A DNA stretch of 44,010 nucleotides from JACCZX01 sp963786295 (GTDB taxonomy: Bacteria; Pseudomonadota; Gammaproteobacteria; Burkholderiales; Burkholderiaceae_F). A program made the position numbers and the translations under genes. Under the pieces are notes generated by a model, which worked only from the letters and a program-made list of their open reading frames with translations, searched no databases and was not told where the DNA came from. Shown in pieces: positions 17,476 through 26,520 of the stretch; position 1 is the first letter of the stretch, and every line of letters begins with the position of its first letter. Location of the stretch: positions 1 to 44,010 of the forward strand of contig CAWAYV010000048.1 in assembly GCA_963786295.1 (NCBI GenBank), read 5' to 3'.

Positions 17476-17636
17476 CTGGCGCAGATGCGCCGCCTTTGAG
17501 TCGTCGCCCGAGGAGCGGAGCAACGCCGGGGCTGTTGAGCAAAAAAGCGCTTTAGCCCTTTTTTGCGCCGGCGTTGTGAGTACCGCAGTGGTCGGCACTT
17601 TAGTGCCCGACGACGTAGGCGGCGCAGCTGCGCCAG
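17476..17636. repeat. MITE-like repeat, copy 2, inverted relative to copy 1
   Basis: A 161-bp unit with 20-bp terminal inverted repeats that differ by one base (17476-17495 CTGGCGCAGATGCGCCGCCT; partner 17617-17636). Its interior is homologous to copy 1 on the opposite strand but has diverged, with a longer T-rich block around 17553-17566. The 70-bp spacer between the copies (17406-17475) holds an A-rich stretch and no gene. Of the 522-bp gap at 17144-17665, these two units and the spacer occupy 17227-17636; in the remaining flanks I see nothing except presumed parC leader sequence. A transcript through the pair could fold into one long hairpin. Confidence 0.78.
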
Positions 17637-17665
17637 TCGCTGCTGCTACCGACGCTCGACCGACG

Positions 17666-20600
17666 TCAGTGCATCAGCGACCGCTCGCGCCCCACCCCAC
17701 GCCGATCAATGAACATCTGCACGAAGTCATCGACGTTCATCGGCCGCGCAAACAGGTAACCCTGCGCCGAATCGCAACCCAGGTGCTGCATCCACGTCTG
17801 CTGGGCCTGCGTTTCGATGCCTTCCGCCGTGATGTTGATGCCGAGCGAGCGCGCCATGTCGATCACCGCCTTGACAATCGTCAGCGTGCGCGCGTCGCGC
17901 ATGCATTCGACGGTAAAGCTGCGATCGATCTTCAGCCGATGAATCGGCAGGTCGCGCAGATGCGCCAGGCTTGAAAATCCGACTCCGAAATCGTCGAGCG
18001 CGATTCGGACGCCGGCGTTACGCATGCGCACCAGGTTTTCGCGCGACACGGCCGACGTGTCGAGCAAACCGGTTTCGGTGACCTCGACCTCGATGTCGTT
18101 CGGCGACACGTCGTGTTCGTTCAATATGTTGATCAATCCTTCGACGCATCCGAGCTGGCGCAGTTGAACGCCGGCCATATTGATCGAAAGCGGCGGAATA
18201 TCGAGCCCCTGCATGCGCCAATCACGCCGCGCACGGCACGCTTCGTGTAATACCCATTCGCCGAGCGCGACGATTAGCCCCGACTCTTCGGCGATCGGAA
18301 TGAATTCTGCAGGCGGAATGTCGCCCAGCTCGGCATCGCGCCAGCGGATCAACGCTTCGGCGCCGACCAGCTTGCCGTCGTTCAGCGATATCAGCGGCTG
18401 ATAGACGAGCTTGAAGTCGCGCGCTTCGACCGCCTTGCGTAGCCGATGCTCCAGGCGCAACCGCAAATCGGCGCGGCGCGCGACCGTCGGCGTGTAGAAC
18501 GCATACGTCTGCCGCCCGCTGTCCTTCGCCTGATACATTGCCGCGTCGGCGGCATTCAGCAGCGAGTCGAGCTCGATACCGTCTTGCGGGAAGAAGCTGA
18601 TCCCGACCGAAGGGGTGACGGAGACTTCCATTCCCAAAATGCGCGCCGGCTCGGAGATTGAACGAATCAGCTCCTTCGCCACGTCGACCGCATATTCACC
18701 GCGCGGAATGTCGACCAGCAACGCAACTAGTTCGTCGCCGCCGCGGCGGCCGACCAGATGCGGCTCCGTAATCGCGTTGCGAATCCGGCTCGCGACAATC
18801 GCCAGCATCTGATCGCCGACGCGATGACCGTAGCCGTTGTTAAGCAGGCGGAAGTTATCCAGATCGATAAACAGCAATGCGCAGCGCTTCTCACCCGCGT
18901 ACGCGTTAGCCAGGATGCGTCCGGCACGTTCATCGAACGTCTGCCGATTTGAGAGCTGCGTCAGTTCATCGACCGTTGCCAGCCGCTCGATGCGCTCCTG
19001 CGACTTCACCTGCTCGGTAATATTTTTGCCGATGCCGCGATAGCCGATGAACTTGCCTTCGGCGCTGTAAATCGGATCGCCGCTCGTGACGCTGTAGGCG
19101 AACGAACCGTCGGGCATCCAGCGCCTAAACATCACGTCGCGAAACGGCTTGCGCGCGAGCAAAGTGGCGCGATGCTCGTCCCAAGATGAAGGCCGAATGA
19201 GCTCGCCGGGCAACTCCCAGCTGTATTTGCCGATGATCTCCTCGTCTTCCAGATTGAAAGTGTCGCGTTGGCCGCGCCGCAGCCGGGTAAAGCGCAGTTG
19301 CTCGTCCATTTCCCAATACCAGTCGGACGACAACTCGGTGAGCGCCCGAAAGCGCGCTTCGTTGTCCGTAATCTTTGCGATCAGAGATTCGCGCTCGGTC
19401 ACGTCCCACGCCAGCCCACGATAGCCGACGAACTCCCCGCGTTCGAACACCGCATGGCCCGACACTTCGAAGTACATGTCCTGGCCGAGATGATCGGGAT
19501 GCAACTTCAGTTTCAGTTGCTTGAACGACCGCCGCTCGGCAACGTCGCGATTCAGCTGCTCCCAGTTGACTGTCCTCGACGGGTCCAGCCCCTCGATTTC
19601 CCACAGACGGCGCCCGCATATCAATTTTTGCGCGCGCTCCTCGAAACTCACTGGCCCGCTCAGGCGCGTGACTCTATGGTTCGAATCCGTCTCCCAGTAC
19701 CACTCGGTAACTAGCAGCGCCAGCGCGCGAAAGCGCTCCTCGCTTTCGCGCAATGCGGCCAGCGTTTGCTCGCGCTCCGTGACGTCGCGGCCTGCGCCGT
19801 AATACCCGTGAAATTGCCCGTGCTGGTCAAAAATTGGCTTGCCCGTGACAGCAGCCCACATCATCGTGCCATCGCCGCGTTTCGTCTTGTACGTAAAGGA
19901 AATCGGCTCGCGACGTTCGATTTGTCCAAGGTACTGGGCATAGGCTTCCGGCGCCGCCTCAAAGGCGGGCATATCAGAGCGACGCTTTCCGATCAGCTCG
20001 GCGCATGAGTGCTTGAAGTGCCGTTCCATCAAATCCGAAAATTCGACAAACCGACCCTCGGCGTCTTGCCGCCAGAACCACTCGTGCGTCAGTTCACCCA
20101 GATCGTCGATCAACTTCCGGCGCTTTGACAACTCGTGCTCGATCCGCTTTTGCTCGGTCACCTCGCGCCGGAAGCTGATGATCCCGCCGTCTTCCATGCG
20201 GCAATCGGTCGTCAACAGCCAGCGACCGTGATGATGGCGGATCACCTCGGTCACTTCGGAGCCGCTGCGGCGGCGCCCCACCTCGGCTAAATACTGCTCG
20301 AGCGACTGACCATTGATTACATCGGCCGGAGCCAATTTGTAGTACTCGGTTGCAACGTCGTAAAAGCGCGCGCCTGGCACGAGCAGATGAGCAACCTCCG
20401 GATACAGTGCGCGAAACGCAGCATTGCAATTCAGCAGTCGGTCCTCGCGGTCATACAGCGCGATACCGACATTCATCGATTCGAGCGACCGTTCCCATGC
20501 ATGCGCGCGTGCCTGCATCTGGCCGATCCTGATTCGACTACCGATCAACCAGAACGCCAGCGCGACAATAATTGCCGCGCCCAGCGTCGTAAGCAATATT

Positions 20601-20779
20601 GACACCGTGACCGGCGACAAAGCTGCGTTCGCCAACAACGTCGCCGCGGCCAGCGTCGTTATGAACGCAACCGCCAGCGCGCCGAGCGACATGAAAAACC
20701 AGCGCGATTGCACCGCACTTGCAAGAATTTTCTCCACAGGCGAGAGATTTGTCGAGATAGGTGTGGGTGACTCCTGCAT
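17666..20779 (-). CDS. Membrane PAS-GGDEF-EAL cyclic-di-GMP signalling protein
   Basis: 1037 residues. Two membrane helices (about 27-85) are followed by four PAS-like sensor domains, three of which start with the EWFW/EWYW/DWYW pattern (about 230, 360 and 480), then GGDEF and EAL domains. The cyclase motif reads RRGGDELV, a GGDEL variant, and no RxxD inhibitory site sits at the usual spacing before it. The EAL domain keeps EALIRW, the Asn in NMA, EVTETG, DDFGVGFSS with the following Lys, and AEGIET, so phosphodiesterase activity is likely. The protein should turn c-di-GMP over in response to a cytoplasmic signal. It lies 93 bases after parE on the same strand; why it sits between parE and parC is unclear. 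Confidence 0.95.
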   Translation of the reverse strand: MQESPTPISTNLSPVEKILASAVQSRWFFMSLGALAVAFITTLAAATLLANAALSPVTVSILLTTLGAAIIVALAFWLIGSRIRIGQMQARAHAWERSLESMNVGIALYDREDRLLNCNAAFRALYPEVAHLLVPGARFYDVATEYYKLAPADVINGQSLEQYLAEVGRRRSGSEVTEVIRHHHGRWLLTTDCRMEDGGIISFRREVTEQKRIEHELSKRRKLIDDLGELTHEWFWRQDAEGRFVEFSDLMERHFKHSCAELIGKRRSDMPAFEAAPEAYAQYLGQIERREPISFTYKTKRGDGTMMWAAVTGKPIFDQHGQFHGYYGAGRDVTEREQTLAALRESEERFRALALLVTEWYWETDSNHRVTRLSGPVSFEERAQKLICGRRLWEIEGLDPSRTVNWEQLNRDVAERRSFKQLKLKLHPDHLGQDMYFEVSGHAVFERGEFVGYRGLAWDVTERESLIAKITDNEARFRALTELSSDWYWEMDEQLRFTRLRRGQRDTFNLEDEEIIGKYSWELPGELIRPSSWDEHRATLLARKPFRDVMFRRWMPDGSFAYSVTSGDPIYSAEGKFIGYRGIGKNITEQVKSQERIERLATVDELTQLSNRQTFDERAGRILANAYAGEKRCALLFIDLDNFRLLNNGYGHRVGDQMLAIVASRIRNAITEPHLVGRRGGDELVALLVDIPRGEYAVDVAKELIRSISEPARILGMEVSVTPSVGISFFPQDGIELDSLLNAADAAMYQAKDSGRQTYAFYTPTVARRADLRLRLEHRLRKAVEARDFKLVYQPLISLNDGKLVGAEALIRWRDAELGDIPPAEFIPIAEESGLIVALGEWVLHEACRARRDWRMQGLDIPPLSINMAGVQLRQLGCVEGLINILNEHDVSPNDIEVEVTETGLLDTSAVSRENLVRMRNAGVRIALDDFGVGFSSLAHLRDLPIHRLKIDRSFTVECMRDARTLTIVKAVIDMARSLGINITAEGIETQAQQTWMQHLGCDSAQGYLFARPMNVDDFVQMFIDRRGVGRERSLMH

Positions 20780-20872
20780 CAGGCCCTGCCAGGCGATCGG
20801 GCGCCCGAAGTATGCCTATAAGCGAGCCTCACACAAGCCCCCGTATGGGAGGCGTTTCCTCGTGAACACGAG

Positions 20873-22870
20873 CTATACGTCCGCTTCGATTTCATTGCCG
20901 TGCTCTTCGAGCCACGCGCGCCTGGCTTGACTCTCGGCACGGCCCATCAGCATCGTCATCGTGGCGGCGGTTTCGGCATTGGCAACATCGCCCAGTCCGA
21001 CTCGCATTAGCCGCCGCGTATCCGGATTCATCGTCGTCTCCCACAGCTGCTCGGGACTCATCTCGCCTAGGCCCTTGAACCGGGCAATGGTCCAGCTGTC
21101 TTCCTTCACTTTCTCATCGATCAATTTTTCGAGCGTGGTGTCGAGTTCGGCTTCGTCGAGGCAGTACAAGCGGCGCGTCGGCCGCTTGCCGAGTGCCGGC
21201 ACATCGACTCGATACAGTGGCGGCCGGGCCACGTAGATATGTCCCCGATGAACCAGCTGCGGAAAGTGACGGAAGAACAGCGTCAGCAACAATACTTGTA
21301 TGTGCGAACCATCGACATCGGCATCCGCCAGCACGCACACCTTGCCGTAGCGTAAGCCGTCAAAGCTGATTTCGTCGTTGGGCCCGTGCGGATCGATACC
21401 GATCGCCACCGCCATGTCGTGCACTTCGGCGTTGCCGAACAAGCGGTCGCGCTCGACTTCCCACGTGTTGAGCACCTTGCCACGCAACGGCAGGATCGCC
21501 TGAAACTCCTTGTCACGCCCCATTTTTGCGGAGCCTCCAGCCGAATCGCCTTCCACCAGAAACAACTCATTGCGCGCGATCTCGGTCGACTCGCAATCGG
21601 TCAGCTTGCCGGGTAACACTGCGACCGCCGAGCTTTTCTTCTTCTCGATCTTCTGCCCGGCGCGCGCACGCGCCTGCGCTTGCGACACGACGAGCTCGGC
21701 GAGGCGGCGACCCTCGTTCGGGTTGTGATTCAGCCAGAACTCGAGCTGCGGACGAACAAAAAACGACACCAGGCGTACTGCGTCCCGGCTCAACAATCGC
21801 TCCTTCACCTGCCCTTGGAACTGCGGGTCAAGCACCTTGGCAGAGAGCACGAAACTCGCGCGCGCGAACACGTCTTCGGGCAGCAGTTTGACGCCCTTCG
21901 GCAGCAACTGATGCGCATCGATAAACGCGCGCACCGCGCCGAACAACCCTTCGCGCAATCCGGCTTCGTGCGTGCCGCCGGCCGACGTTGGAATCAAATT
22001 GACGTACGACTCTCGCGTCACCGCTCCATCTTCGGTCCACACGATGACCCAGTTCGCGCCCTCGCCTTCGGCGAACGTCGGATCATCGGCCACCGCGAAT
22101 CCGCTCGATTCGAACGGCGGCAGCAACGGATCGTCCGCGAGCGAGCCCAATAGATATTCGCGCAGACCACCTTCATAACGCCACCGCTGCGTCGTGCCGG
22201 CCGATGCACCTGTCTTTTCAATCGTCAACGTAATCTCGGTACCGGGTAACAGCACGGCCTTACTGCGCAACAACCGCTCGAGCTCGTCGACCGGAACGTG
22301 CGGCGAGTCGAAGTACTTCACGTTCGGCCACACCTTGACTCGCGTACCGCTCGGCTTGTTCGATCCCTTCGCCGAGACCGACTTCAACGACTGGATGACA
22401 TCGCCATCAGCAAAGGCGATCGTGTGCACCTTGCCATCGCGCCAGACGGTGACTTCCAGGCGTGCGGCGAGCGCGTTGGTGACCGAAACGCCGACTCCGT
22501 GCAGGCCCCCGGAAAACGAATAAGCACCTCCGGCGCGCTTGTCGAACTTGCCGCCCGCGTGCAGACGCGTGAAAACGATTTCGACAACCGGCTCCTTTTC
22601 CTCGGGATGCAAACCCACCGGAATGCCCCGACCGTCGTCTTCTATGGTGACTGCACCGTCCTTGTTCAGCGTAACGTCGATGCGAGTGCCGAAGCCGGCC
22701 AGAATTTCATCCGATGCGTTGTCGATCACCTCCTGCACGATGTGCAACGGGCTTTCGGTGCGCGTGTACATGCCGGGTCGCTGCCGGACTGGCTCCAACC
22801 CTTTAAGCACGCGAATCGATTCTTCGCCGTAGTGCGCGTTACGTCGCGACGAGCGCTGGCTGTCCTGCAT
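20873..22870 (-). CDS. parE: DNA topoisomerase IV subunit B
   Basis: 665-residue ATPase subunit of topoisomerase IV. The GHKL domain shows VIDNASDEIL (catalytic Glu and Asn, about residue 50), DDGRGIPVG and GGLHGVGVSVTNAL; the transducer domain follows; the TOPRIM domain has EGDSAGGSAKMGRD (about 440) and DADVDGSHI. There is no long insert in the TOPRIM region, which favours ParE over a proteobacterial GyrB, as does parC downstream. The ATG at 22870 lies about 55 bases from a candidate promoter that overlaps the divergent tRNA-Arg gene. A 6-bp-stem hairpin (20859-20872) abuts the stop but has no T-tract. Confidence 0.95.
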   Translation of the reverse strand: MQDSQRSSRRNAHYGEESIRVLKGLEPVRQRPGMYTRTESPLHIVQEVIDNASDEILAGFGTRIDVTLNKDGAVTIEDDGRGIPVGLHPEEKEPVVEIVFTRLHAGGKFDKRAGGAYSFSGGLHGVGVSVTNALAARLEVTVWRDGKVHTIAFADGDVIQSLKSVSAKGSNKPSGTRVKVWPNVKYFDSPHVPVDELERLLRSKAVLLPGTEITLTIEKTGASAGTTQRWRYEGGLREYLLGSLADDPLLPPFESSGFAVADDPTFAEGEGANWVIVWTEDGAVTRESYVNLIPTSAGGTHEAGLREGLFGAVRAFIDAHQLLPKGVKLLPEDVFARASFVLSAKVLDPQFQGQVKERLLSRDAVRLVSFFVRPQLEFWLNHNPNEGRRLAELVVSQAQARARAGQKIEKKKSSAVAVLPGKLTDCESTEIARNELFLVEGDSAGGSAKMGRDKEFQAILPLRGKVLNTWEVERDRLFGNAEVHDMAVAIGIDPHGPNDEISFDGLRYGKVCVLADADVDGSHIQVLLLTLFFRHFPQLVHRGHIYVARPPLYRVDVPALGKRPTRRLYCLDEAELDTTLEKLIDEKVKEDSWTIARFKGLGEMSPEQLWETTMNPDTRRLMRVGLGDVANAETAATMTMLMGRAESQARRAWLEEHGNEIEADV

Positions 22871-22922
22871 AAGTGAGTCGTTGGTGTCTCTTAAAGGCGC
22901 GCGCAGTCTACGTCAGCCGCTC

Positions 22923-22952
22923 GTTATACTGCCGCGGCTCTCCGTAGTTCAA
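22923..22952 (-). promoter_or_regulatory. Candidate parE promoter overlapping the tRNA-Arg gene
   Basis: On the minus strand TTGAAC (22952-22947) and TATAAC (22928-22923) are 18 bases apart, matching the sigma-70 consensus at 4/6 and 5/6. The -35 would lie inside the D-arm of the tRNA gene, and the -10 overlaps the tRNA's own -10 on the opposite strand. Prediction from sequence only. Confidence 0.45.
22925..22930 (+). promoter_or_regulatory. Candidate -10 box of the tRNA-Arg gene
   Basis: TATACT, a 5/6 match to TATAAT, ends 7 bases before the mature tRNA 5' end. No good -35 is found at the expected distance (about 22902-22907 reads CGCAGT), so this is a half-supported promoter. It shares bases with the candidate -10 for parE on the other strand. 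Confidence 0.4.
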
Positions 22953-23012
22953 TGGATAGAACAAGTGCCTCCTAAGCGCTAGATACAGGTTCGATTCCTG
23001 TCGGAGAGGCCA
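22938..23012 (+). tRNA. tRNA-Arg, anticodon CCT
   Basis: A complete cloverleaf can be drawn by hand. The 7-bp acceptor CTCTCCG pairs with CGGAGAG, the D stem GTTC with GAAC, and the anticodon stem AGTGC with GCGCT (one T-G pair) around loop CTCCTAA with anticodon CCT at 22971-22973. The T stem ACAGG pairs with CCTGT around TTCGATT. The discriminator is G and the CCA end is encoded (23010-23012). It would read the rare AGG codon. It is divergent from parE and 21 bases upstream of the next gene on the same strand. Confidence 0.95.
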
Positions 23013-23033
23013 TGGAGACGTGCCTCTGCGACC

Positions 23034-24222
23034 ATGAATCCCAATCAGCCGCCCCCCACGTCACGCATCGAACGGTCTTCGATGCAGGGCCGGTTCGATC
23101 TTATTTTCCGTATGGCCGGCGCCGCGCTGGTTGTCGTCGGCATCTATTTGGTCCTTCAGCCCTTCGTTAGCGCACTATTGGTCGCCGGTGTGCTCGCCAT
23201 TGCCACTTGGCCGGCGTACGAAAGGCTGCGCGGCAACCTGCGCGGCAACTCGACGGTGAGCGCATCGGTAATGCTGTTGCTGATCCTGGTGACGGTGATC
23301 GTGCCGATCGCGCTGCTCGCCGAGGCGGCCGCCGATCACCTGCCCGCGCTATTTTCCACGCTCCGCGACTGGCGGGCCGAGGACTTGCGCGTTCCGGAAC
23401 AAATCAGAAGCCTTCCGATCATCGGCGAGAGTGTTTATCAGTCGTTGACCTCGCTGCTGGCCGATCGCACTCAATCTGCCGCGCTGTTGCAGCGAGCGCT
23501 CCAGCCAGCGGGCAAGCTGTCGCTCGCCTTTGTGCGGCTGTTGGGTGACGGATTGCTACAAATGTTGCTCGTCACGTTCATCGTTTTCTTTTACTACCGC
23601 GACGGCGAACGAATCGCGCAGTTAACGCACCGTGTTTCGCACCGTCTTTCCGGCGAGATGAGCAATGAAGTGCTGTCGATCGTCGTGGGCACGACGCGCA
23701 GCGTTTTCATCAGCATCGTCGGAACCGCAGCGGCGCAGGCGATCGTTGCCTACATCGGGTTTCTGATCGCCGGCGTGCCGGGCGCGTTCCTGCTGAGCGT
23801 CGGCACCTTCGTGCTTATCGGTCGTGCCAATGGGACCGGTGGTGCTGTGGGGTGGCGCCGCGATCTGGCTCTATATGCAGGGCGAGACCGGTTGGGCGAT
23901 CTTCATGGTGATCTGGGGCGCCGCCGTCATCAGCAGCATCGACAACTTTGTAAAGCCGCTGTTGATCGCGCGCGGCTCGACCTTGTCGCTGGCCCTTATC
24001 TTTCTCGGCGTAATCGGGGGCGTGCTGGCGTTTGGATTCATCGGCGTCATCCTGGGACCAGTATTGCTCGCACTTGGCGTGTCATTAGGCCGGGCATGGA
24101 TCACCACGCGGAACAGCGAGGTCCCCGAAGCCACCGCCGCCACCGCAACTGCGGTCGTTGCCGCCGCGGTGCAATCGGAAAACGAGGCGGACACGAAAAA
24201 ATCGGTGATCGCCGATCGGTGA
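23034..24222 (+). CDS. AI-2E family transporter, one frameshift in this sequence
   Basis: Integral membrane protein of the AI-2E transporter (PerM/TqsA/YdiK) superfamily, with helices near residues 25-75 and more after 175. The frame from ATG 23034 stays in family register up to FVL at about 23817, then changes to one that encodes VPMGPVVLWGGAAIWL and the rest of the C-terminal half, ending at 24222. Removing one base (the A in CTTATCGG, about 23818) joins the frames as FVLSVVPMGP and gives 395 residues, normal for the family. I treat the shift as a likely sequence error. Substrate unknown; members range from autoinducer-2 exporters to Na+/H+ antiporters. It ends 9 bases before the convergent orn gene. 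Confidence 0.85.
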
Positions 24223-24231
24223 TTCGGTTTA

Positions 24232-24787
24232 TCAGCGAAACATTTCCTTGCGGTAGTGCTTCAGCTCTTCGATCGATTCGTATATGTCGGCCAGCGCCTC
24301 GTGCCGGCTTTTTTTCTCGAACGATCGAACCACCTCTGGCCGCCAGCGGCGCGCGAGCTCCTTTAGCGTGCTGACATCGACATTTCGATAGTGAAAGAAC
24401 GCTTCCAGGCGCGGCATCCAGCGCGCCATGAAGCGGCGATCCTGGCAAATCGAGTTGCCGCACATCGGCGACTTGCCCATCGGGCACCAGCGTCTGCAGA
24501 AACTCGATCAGCACGTCGCTGGCCTGCTCTTCGTCGAGCGCGGACGACCGCACCTTGTCGGTCAGTCCCGAGCGAGCATGCGTGGCGGTGTTCCAACGGT
24601 CCATGCTGTCCAACACGAGCGCCGATTGTTGCAGCACCAGCACTGGGCCTTCCTCGATCACGTCCAGTTCCGGACCGGTCACGACGACGGCAATTTCCAG
24701 CACCCGATCCGAATCGAAGTTGAGTCCCGACATTTCCATGTCGACCCAGACCAGATTCATCTCTGAAAAGCGAGGATGCTGTGACAT
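24232..24787 (-). CDS. orn: Oligoribonuclease, one frameshift in this sequence
   Basis: 3'-5' exoribonuclease of the DEDDh family that degrades di- to penta-nucleotides, including the pGpG left from c-di-GMP hydrolysis; usually essential in proteobacteria. The N-terminal part has WVDMEMSGL (DxE) and SALDEEQASD. After VPDG the frame is lost and resumes at GKSPMCGNSICQDRRF, FHYRNVDVSTLKELARRW and RHEALADIYES (His and last Asp). One extra C in the CCC at 24475-24477 explains the break. Corrected length is 184 residues, which is typical. I start at the ATG at 24787 (MSQHPRF); an internal ATG at NLVWVD is possible. Confidence 0.92.
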
Positions 24788-24902
24788 AATTTTCGATACT
24801 TGTTGACCAACGCTTCTGCGAACGGCGCGCGATTCTGGCATAGCGAGACACGCGCCTGCGTTTTCGATCGCGTATTCGACGAATTGTTTAGCGCTTCAGT
24901 AA

Positions 24903-26162
24903 ATGGCCCTGCTGCTGACTAGCCTGTTCGTTTTGTTCCTGTCGCTGATGATCGGCGTCCGATATTGGCTGGCATCGCGTCAGATTCGCTACGTCACTGC
25001 ACACGCCGACGTCGTCCCGCCGCAGTTCGCGGACCGCGTGTCGCTTGAAGCACACCGCAAGGCGGCGCATTACACAGTCGAGAAAACACGGCTCGGTTTC
25101 GTCGAGACCGCAGTCGGTGCAGCCGTTCTCGTTTCACTGACTCTGCTCGGAGGTCTGCAGTGGATCAGCGACGCACTGCGCGCGTTGATCGCGAGCGACC
25201 TGGCATATCAAGTCGCGGTCGTGGCCGCGGTGGTGCTTCTGCTCGGCGTAATCGACTTGCCGTTCTCGTGGATCCGTCAATTCCGGATCGAGCAACGTTT
25301 CGGCTTTAACCGGATGACGCCGCGGCTTTGGATGCTCGACCTCGTCAAATCACTGGCGGTCGCGTCCGCACTCGGCCTGCCGCTGCTTGCCGCCACGATC
25401 TGGCTGATGCAGCAGGCCGGCGATGCATGGTGGTTTTACGTGTGGCTGCTGTGGATCGCATTTAACGCGTTGGTGCTGCTGCTGTATCCGACGCTGATTG
25501 CGCCGATATTCAACAAATTCGAACCGTTGAAGGATTCGGCACTGGCCGAACGGATCGGCGCATTGCTAAGCCGGACAGGATTTGCGAGCAAGGGAGTGTT
25601 CGTGATGGACGGCTCGCGTCGATCGGCTCACGGCAACGCCTATTTCACCGGTCTCGGCCGCGCCAAGCGCATCGTGTTTTTCGATACGCTGATCGAACGT
25701 CTGCTGCCGCCCGAGATCGAAGCCGTGCTGGCGCACGAGCTCGGGCACTTCAAGTTGAAGCACATTGCGAAACGGCTCGCATTTTCGTTTCTTGCCAGCC
25801 TGGGCGTGCTGGCCCTGCTCGGATGGCTGATTACTCAGCCCTGGTTTTTTGTAGGCCTTGGCGTCGAGCCGTCGGTTGGCGGGGCTCATCAAGGTGTCGC
25901 GCTCGTGCTCTTCATGTTGGTGCTGCCGGTGTTCACGTTCGTCTTTGCACCGCTGGCGAGCATCATGTCGCGCAAGCACGAGTTCGAGGCCGACCGGTTC
26001 GCTGCGCGCAACGCGTCGGCAAACGATCTAGTCAATGCGCTGGTCAAGCTGTACCAGGACAACGCATCGACGCTGACGCCGGACCCCGTGCACTCGGCGT
26101 TTTATGACAGCCATCCGCCGGCGTCGATCCGCATCGAGCGTTTGTTGCAGGCCGTGGCTTGA
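24903..26162 (+). CDS. M48 family metalloprotease (Ste24/CAAX protease-like)
   Basis: 419-residue membrane zinc protease. Helices lie at about 3-20, 65-85, 100-125, 145-170 and 175-200, with two more after the zinc motif. The motif HELGHFKLKH (HExxH) is near residue 278 and the third ligand is in the segment KHEFEADRFAARN near 360. This is the Ste24-type arrangement; bacterial members probably take part in membrane protein quality control. The start ATG at 24903 is followed immediately by a hydrophobic segment. It is divergent from orn and is followed after 10 bases by the pterin dehydratase gene, a neighbourhood I know from other Burkholderiales. Confidence 0.95.
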   Translation: MALLLTSLFVLFLSLMIGVRYWLASRQIRYVTAHADVVPPQFADRVSLEAHRKAAHYTVEKTRLGFVETAVGAAVLVSLTLLGGLQWISDALRALIASDLAYQVAVVAAVVLLLGVIDLPFSWIRQFRIEQRFGFNRMTPRLWMLDLVKSLAVASALGLPLLAATIWLMQQAGDAWWFYVWLLWIAFNALVLLLYPTLIAPIFNKFEPLKDSALAERIGALLSRTGFASKGVFVMDGSRRSAHGNAYFTGLGRAKRIVFFDTLIERLLPPEIEAVLAHELGHFKLKHIAKRLAFSFLASLGVLALLGWLITQPWFFVGLGVEPSVGGAHQGVALVLFMLVLPVFTFVFAPLASIMSRKHEFEADRFAARNASANDLVNALVKLYQDNASTLTPDPVHSAFYDSHPPASIRIERLLQAVA

Positions 26163-26172
26163 AATCCGCGCG

Positions 26173-26520
26173 ATGAAAACAGTCGAGCAATTGCTGGCGT
26201 CGCACTGTCGAGAAGTCAAAGGCGACGCGATGAACGCTGGCGACGCCGCTGCGCAATTGAAGGTGCTTGACCAGTGGACAGTTGACGGCGTTGCGCTGAA
26301 GAAGGTCTATCGCTTCAAGAACTATTACGAAACTCTCGCGTTCGTCAACGCGCTCGCGTACATGGTGCATCGGGAAGACCATCATCCGGATTTGTACGTC
26401 GGCTACAACCGCTGTGAAGTCCGCTACAACACACATTCGGTCAACGGCATTTCGGAAAACGACTTCATCTCTGCCGCCAAGGCCGACGCTATTTACTCGC
26501 ACCGGTACAGCGTCGCGTGA
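26173..26520 (+). CDS. 4a-hydroxytetrahydrobiopterin dehydratase (pterin carbinolamine dehydratase)
   Basis: 115-residue enzyme that dehydrates 4a-hydroxytetrahydropterin and so recycles the cofactor of phenylalanine hydroxylase; also known as DCoH/PhhB. Visible family features are the VYRFKNYYETLAFVNAL helix, the active-site segment HREDHHPDLYVGYNRCEV and the later THSVNGISENDFISAAKAD. I start at the ATG at 26173, because the frame upstream lies inside the end of the protease gene. The stop overlaps the GTG of rsgA (GTGA). No phenylalanine hydroxylase gene is nearby, so pterin recycling for another enzyme or a moonlighting role is possible. Confidence 0.95.
   Translation: MKTVEQLLASHCREVKGDAMNAGDAAAQLKVLDQWTVDGVALKKVYRFKNYYETLAFVNALAYMVHREDHHPDLYVGYNRCEVRYNTHSVNGISENDFISAAKADAIYSHRYSVA

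Noticed and set aside
17414..17974. Plus-strand frame of 186 residues across the inverted repeat pair and the end of the GGDEF-EAL gene
   Set aside because: It combines repeat sequence with antisense of a conserved EAL domain; there is no ribosome site or domain, so I treat the gap as non-coding repeats.
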